DNA of 16,280 nucleotides, taken from positions 1 to 16,280 of the forward strand of contig JBJEOA010000014.1 of NCBI GenBank assembly GCA_051880475.1. The letters are read 5' to 3'. Shown here in pieces: positions 13,561 through 16,280 of the stretch. Numbering within the stretch: position 1 is the first letter of the stretch; each line of letters begins with the position of its first letter. Position numbers and translations under genes: made by a program. This DNA is from JAUUSJ01 sp051880475. GTDB taxonomy: Bacteria; Bacillota; Clostridia; Lachnospirales; Lachnospiraceae. The notes under the pieces are model-generated. The model saw nothing but the letters and a program-made list of their open reading frames with translations, had not been told where the DNA came from and made no database searches.

Positions 13561-13754
13561 ATTTTACAGTTGAGAATCCATTATATTTATGTGAGGTGAT
13601 GGGGTGTTTATAAACTGTATTTTAAATAATCCACGATAATATAGAAAGAATGTGGATAGATTTTAAAGGATAAAAAAAGAATGTGGACAAAATTTCTTTT
13701 CCGATAAAGTGCACGAAAGAAGGATGAAAAACGAGAGTTTGAAAGGAGAAAAAA
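13561..13754 (+). other. long spacer between the T-box terminator and serS with near-consensus DnaA boxes
   Basis: About 200 bases separate the regulated terminator from the serS start. TGTGGATAG (13651-13659) and TGTGGACAA (13682-13690) each differ from the DnaA-box complement TGTGGATAA by one base, in the same orientation, 31 bases apart. No gene is convincing here. The serS ribosome site AAAGGAG lies at the end. Confidence 0.4.
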
Positions 13755-15032
13755 ATGTTAGATATTAAGTTATTGAGAAATAATTTTGAAGAAGTAAAGA
13801 AAGCATTGGAAACAAGAAATGAAGATTTTAATTTAGATGATTTTCAAGTTTTGGATTCTAAGAGAAGAGAATTACTTAGCGAAGTGGAGGTTTTAAAGAG
13901 TCAGCAAAATAAAGTGTCAAAACAGATTCCAGCTATGAAAAAAGCGGGAGAAGACACTGCTCCTATTTTTAAAGAGATGAAAGAATTATCTGAGAAGATT
14001 AAGGGACTTGATGCTCAGATTAGAGAAGTAGATGAAAATTTAAATGCGTTTATGCTTACTATTCCTAATATTCCACATCCAACTGTTCCAGCGGGAAACA
14101 CAGACGAGGATAATGTTGAAGTTAGAAAATTTGGAGAGCCAAGAAAATTTGATTTTGAGCCAAAAGCACATTGGGATTTAGGAAAAGATCTTGGAATTTT
14201 AGATCCAGAGACAGCTGGAAAAATTTCTGGTACAAGATTTACAGTATACAGAGATTTGGGAGCAAAATTAGAAAGAGCAATTATAAATTTCTTCTTAGAT
14301 ACTCACACAGAGCAGCATGGATATACAGAAGTATTTCCTCCTTTTATGGTAAGCAGAGAGAGTATGACAGGTACAGGACAACTTCCAAAATTTGAGGAAG
14401 ATGCATATAAAGTATATGGGGATGGAAAAGAATATTTCTTAGTTCCAACAGCAGAGGTTCCAGTGACAAATATGTATCGTGAGCAAATTTTAGATGGAAG
14501 TCAGTTGCCAATTAAACATGTCGCTTACACAGCTTGCTTTAGAGCAGAGGCTGGTTCCGCAGGAAGAGATACAAGAGGATTAATTCGTCAGCATCAATTT
14601 AATAAGGTGGAGCTTGTTAAGTTTACAAAGCCAGAGCAGTCTTATGAAGAGTTAGAGAAATTAACAGCAGACGCAGAGCATGTACTTCAGCTTTTAGGTC
14701 TTCCATATCGTGTGGTAAAGATTTGTATTGGAGATTTAGGATTTACAGCGGCAATGAAATATGATATCGAGGTTTGGATGCCAAGTTATAATCGCTATGT
14801 AGAAATTTCTAGCTGCAGTAATTTTGAAGAATTCCAGGCAAGAAGAGCAAATATTAAGTATAAAGATAATATTAAAGATAAAGCAAAATTCGTTCATACA
14901 TTGAACGGAAGTGGTGTGGCAGTTGGAAGAACAAGTGCCGCTATTTTAGAGAATTATCAGAATGAAGATGGAAGTATTACAATTCCAGATGTATTAGTTC
15001 CTTATATGGGCGGAGTAAAAGTTATTAAATAA
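13755..15032 (+). CDS. serS: seryl-tRNA synthetase
   Basis: A 425-residue class II synthetase, normal bacterial length, that charges tRNA-Ser (and tRNA-Sec where present). The N-terminal domain (about 1-110) is the long antiparallel coiled coil that grips the long variable arm of tRNA-Ser; it begins MLDIKLLRNNFEEVKKAL. The catalytic core has the TXE loop TAEVPVTN (232-239), motif 2 around FRAEAGSAGRDTRGL (262-276), the EISSCSNFEEFQARR serine and active-site region, and motif 3 GSGVAVGRTSAAILEN (385-400). The C-terminus reads IPDVLVPYMGG, as expected. The ATG at 13755 follows GAAAGGAG with a good 7-base gap. It is controlled by the serine T-box leader upstream. No defects were seen. Confidence 0.97.
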   Translation: MLDIKLLRNNFEEVKKALETRNEDFNLDDFQVLDSKRRELLSEVEVLKSQQNKVSKQIPAMKKAGEDTAPIFKEMKELSEKIKGLDAQIREVDENLNAFMLTIPNIPHPTVPAGNTDEDNVEVRKFGEPRKFDFEPKAHWDLGKDLGILDPETAGKISGTRFTVYRDLGAKLERAIINFFLDTHTEQHGYTEVFPPFMVSRESMTGTGQLPKFEEDAYKVYGDGKEYFLVPTAEVPVTNMYREQILDGSQLPIKHVAYTACFRAEAGSAGRDTRGLIRQHQFNKVELVKFTKPEQSYEELEKLTADAEHVLQLLGLPYRVVKICIGDLGFTAAMKYDIEVWMPSYNRYVEISSCSNFEEFQARRANIKYKDNIKDKAKFVHTLNGSGVAVGRTSAAILENYQNEDGSITIPDVLVPYMGGVKVIK

Positions 15033-15105
15033 TAAATATAGTATAGAGTGTAACGAGTTAGCTGATTCGTTAACGAGAAATTGAGGAAGAGAGGAGGTGT
15101 CATCC

Positions 15106-15972
15106 ATGCATGATTATTTAGCAGCGATTGGTTTTGCTGGAAAAGAACAGTATAGAGAAATTATATCAGAGACAATTGAGAATCCAGACGAGGAAGCTAG
15201 AACGACAAATGAGGATGGCACCTCTCTGATTCAGTATAATAAAAAATATGGAGAACATTTTGGTATCTCGGTCGTTGGTGAAATTAATCAAAGAGGGTAT
15301 ATTGACGTAGAGTATTGTTATCCGTATGTAATTGGAGAAAATCCAATATACCAAGAAATACAGGTAGAAAAACATAGTGATAAAAATGCCTATGCGGGAG
15401 TATTTGAGAGTATACATATAGGAATTCCTGTTATTTTTTATGCACAAAATTTTATCCATTATCTTAATATGAGAAAGTATAGAGAATTATTTCCATCGAT
15501 AAATAATGTGATTTTATCGGGGCTCTCTGTGGATGGAATGATTATTTTGTCTGTGAAAAAAGATCCAAGGCAAGCAGCTAAGGAGTTAAAGATTAATGAT
15601 AAATATGATAAGCTTGTGCAAGAGGCGAGAAAAGGTGATATGGATGCGATTGAAAATCTCACATTAGAAGATATGGACTTGTATTCGCAGATTTCAAAAC
15701 GAACAAAAAAAGAGGATGTTTTAACGATTGTGGATTCTTATTGGATGCCATATGGAATTGAGACAGATAAGTATTCTATTTTGGGTACCATTGTTCAGGT
15801 AAGGGAAGAAATAAATCGAAAGACATTCGAGAGAATTTATTATTTATCTATTATATGTAATTCTATCAGTATTGAAGTTTGTATTAATAAGATGTATTTA
15901 TTTGGGGAGCCTAAAGTTGGAAGAAGATTCAAAGGGGTTATTTGGCTTCAGGGAAATCTAGATTATATATAA
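15106..15972 (+). CDS. DUF3881-family protein of unknown function
   Basis: A 288-residue protein without signal peptide, membrane segment or recognisable catalytic motif. The opening MHDYLAAIGF and the central block EVNYAGVFE-like (here QVEKHSDKNAYAGVFESIHIG), then VIFYAQNFIHYLNM and LSGLSVDGMIILSVKKD, match my memory of the DUF3881 family found in Lachnospiraceae; no function is established for it as far as I know. The middle third (about 165-215) is Lys/Asp-rich and helical; the C-terminal part reads as beta strands ending GVIWLQGNLDYI. I place the start at ATG 15106 because GAGGAGGTG (15091-15099) is a strong ribosome site 6 bases away, whereas a GTG at 15097 lies inside that site. It follows serS by 73 bases and may be co-transcribed with it. 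Family call is moderate; the gene is certain. Confidence 0.75.
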   Translation: MHDYLAAIGFAGKEQYREIISETIENPDEEARTTNEDGTSLIQYNKKYGEHFGISVVGEINQRGYIDVEYCYPYVIGENPIYQEIQVEKHSDKNAYAGVFESIHIGIPVIFYAQNFIHYLNMRKYRELFPSINNVILSGLSVDGMIILSVKKDPRQAAKELKINDKYDKLVQEARKGDMDAIENLTLEDMDLYSQISKRTKKEDVLTIVDSYWMPYGIETDKYSILGTIVQVREEINRKTFERIYYLSIICNSISIEVCINKMYLFGEPKVGRRFKGVIWLQGNLDYI

Positions 15973-16022
15973 ATTTGCTCTTTGACTTCCATGAATTATT
16001 TCTGAATTATAATATAAAAAGA

Positions 16023-16051
16023 TTGACTTTATCTTTTAGGTAGAGTATGAT
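16023..16051 (+). promoter_or_regulatory. upstream promoter P1 of tRNA-Arg
   Basis: TTGACT (16023-16028), 17-base spacer, TATGAT (16046-16051): five of six matches in each hexamer with ideal spacing. It lies about 75 bases before the tRNA. Confidence 0.7.
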
Positions 16052-16079
16052 GATAAAGAATGAATAATTGAATAAGGGA

Positions 16080-16108
16080 TTGCAGTTCGACTGTCGTCGG
16101 GCTATAAT
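16080..16108 (+). promoter_or_regulatory. proximal promoter P2 of tRNA-Arg
   Basis: A perfect TATAAT at 16103-16108, 17 bases after TTGCAG (16080-16085, weak -35). The start would fall near 16115, leaving a leader of about 9 bases before the tRNA. It is tandem with P1. Confidence 0.5.
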
Positions 16109-16123
16109 CATAGATATTCATAC

Positions 16124-16197
16124 GTCGCTATAGCTCAGCTGGATAGAGCGACCGCCTCCTAAGCGGTAGGTCGGAGGTTCAAATCCTCTTAGCGACG
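16124..16197 (+). tRNA. tRNA-Arg (anticodon CCU)
   Basis: A complete cloverleaf of 74 bases without encoded CCA. Acceptor GTCGCTA pairs with TAGCGAC (7 bp); D stem GCTC/GAGC; anticodon stem ACCGC/GCGGT around loop CTCCTAA, anticodon CCT (reads AGG); 5-base variable loop AGGTC; T stem GGAGG/CCTCT with loop TTCAAAT; discriminator G. The 3' CCA must be added after transcription, since CTA follows in the DNA. Preceded by tandem promoters. Confidence 0.96.
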
Positions 16198-16280
16198 CTA
16201 GCAAACAATGCCGAAAGTCTTTGGTTTGGTGTGCTACCCGTCAAGTAGACAAATTAAATAACGAAAATTTTTCTTTCCCG
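16198..16280. other. window end downstream of tRNA-Arg
   Basis: Eighty-three bases with weak inverted repeats (CTAC/GTAG near 16234-16248) and an AT-rich end. No terminator or gene can be supported before the window ends. Confidence 0.3.

Noticed and set aside
13391..13573. Short plus-strand ORF in the serS leader
   Set aside because: It lies entirely within the T-box riboswitch and terminator, whose RNA conservation explains the sequence.
13604..13639. 11-codon GTG mini-ORF after an AGGTGAT site
   Set aside because: The putative ribosome site is only 3 bases from the GTG, and nothing supports a leader peptide since control is by T-box.
15097..15105. GTG at 15097 as start of the DUF3881-like gene
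   Set aside because: It overlaps the GAGGAGGTG ribosome site; ATG 15106 is correctly spaced and gives the typical MHDYL start.

Overview
The window looks like the origin-proximal region of an AT-rich Firmicute of class Clostridia, most likely a Lachnospiraceae relative. Four things suggest this: the conserved order yidC-jag-mnmE-mnmG-rsmG ... parA-parB, the AT-rich codon use with AGA/AGG arginines, strong AAAGGAG-type ribosome binding sites with T-box control of serS, and a DUF3881-like protein that I associate with Lachnospiraceae. The yidC-jag-mnmE-mnmG-rsmG block normally lies just downstream of rpmH-rnpA beside oriC, so oriC is probably a few kb left of base 1.

Layout. 1-1232: 3' end of yidC and jag (overlapping stop/start), then a strong terminator. 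1387-5443: mnmE, mnmG and rsmG, a tight operon for tRNA wobble modification and 16S rRNA methylation. 5620-6567 (minus): an alpha/beta hydrolase with its own promoter, opposed to every other gene. 6826-7554: a coiled-coil protein that looks like a degenerate DegS-type sensor kinase. 7646-9334: argS, preceded by three perfect DnaA boxes and followed by a terminator and one parS site. 9423-9920: no gene, but a 188-bp imperfect inverted repeat and a second hairpin. 9921-10244: a tandem array of canonical parS sites interrupted by a 100-N assembly gap. 10430-11142: a deleted, stop- and frameshift-bearing TnpB-type (IS200/IS605) remnant, followed by hairpin-rich DNA. 11414-13122: parA(soj)-parB. 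13269-13560: promoter and serine-type T-box leader, then serS (13755-15032), a DUF3881-like gene (15106-15972), and tRNA-Arg(CCU) with tandem promoters.

How the genes fit together. YidC inserts membrane proteins and Jag/KhpB is its co-transcribed RNA-binding neighbour. MnmE and MnmG jointly modify wobble U34 of tRNAs, and RsmG methylates 16S rRNA. ArgS, SerS and tRNA-Arg add translation functions. ParA and ParB act with parS in origin segregation.

The most unusual feature is the centromere layout. Instead of only scattered single parS sites, there are at least six perfect 16-bp parS palindromes at 40- or 48-bp spacing, plus a seventh isolated site, about 1.2-2 kb upstream of parAB. Decayed half-sites lie at both edges and an unresolved gap lies inside. 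The architecture recalls plasmid centromeres such as F sopC, but with the chromosomal parS sequence. A second unusual signal is an excess of perfect DnaA boxes (six in 16 kb) between 5.1 and 7.6 kb.
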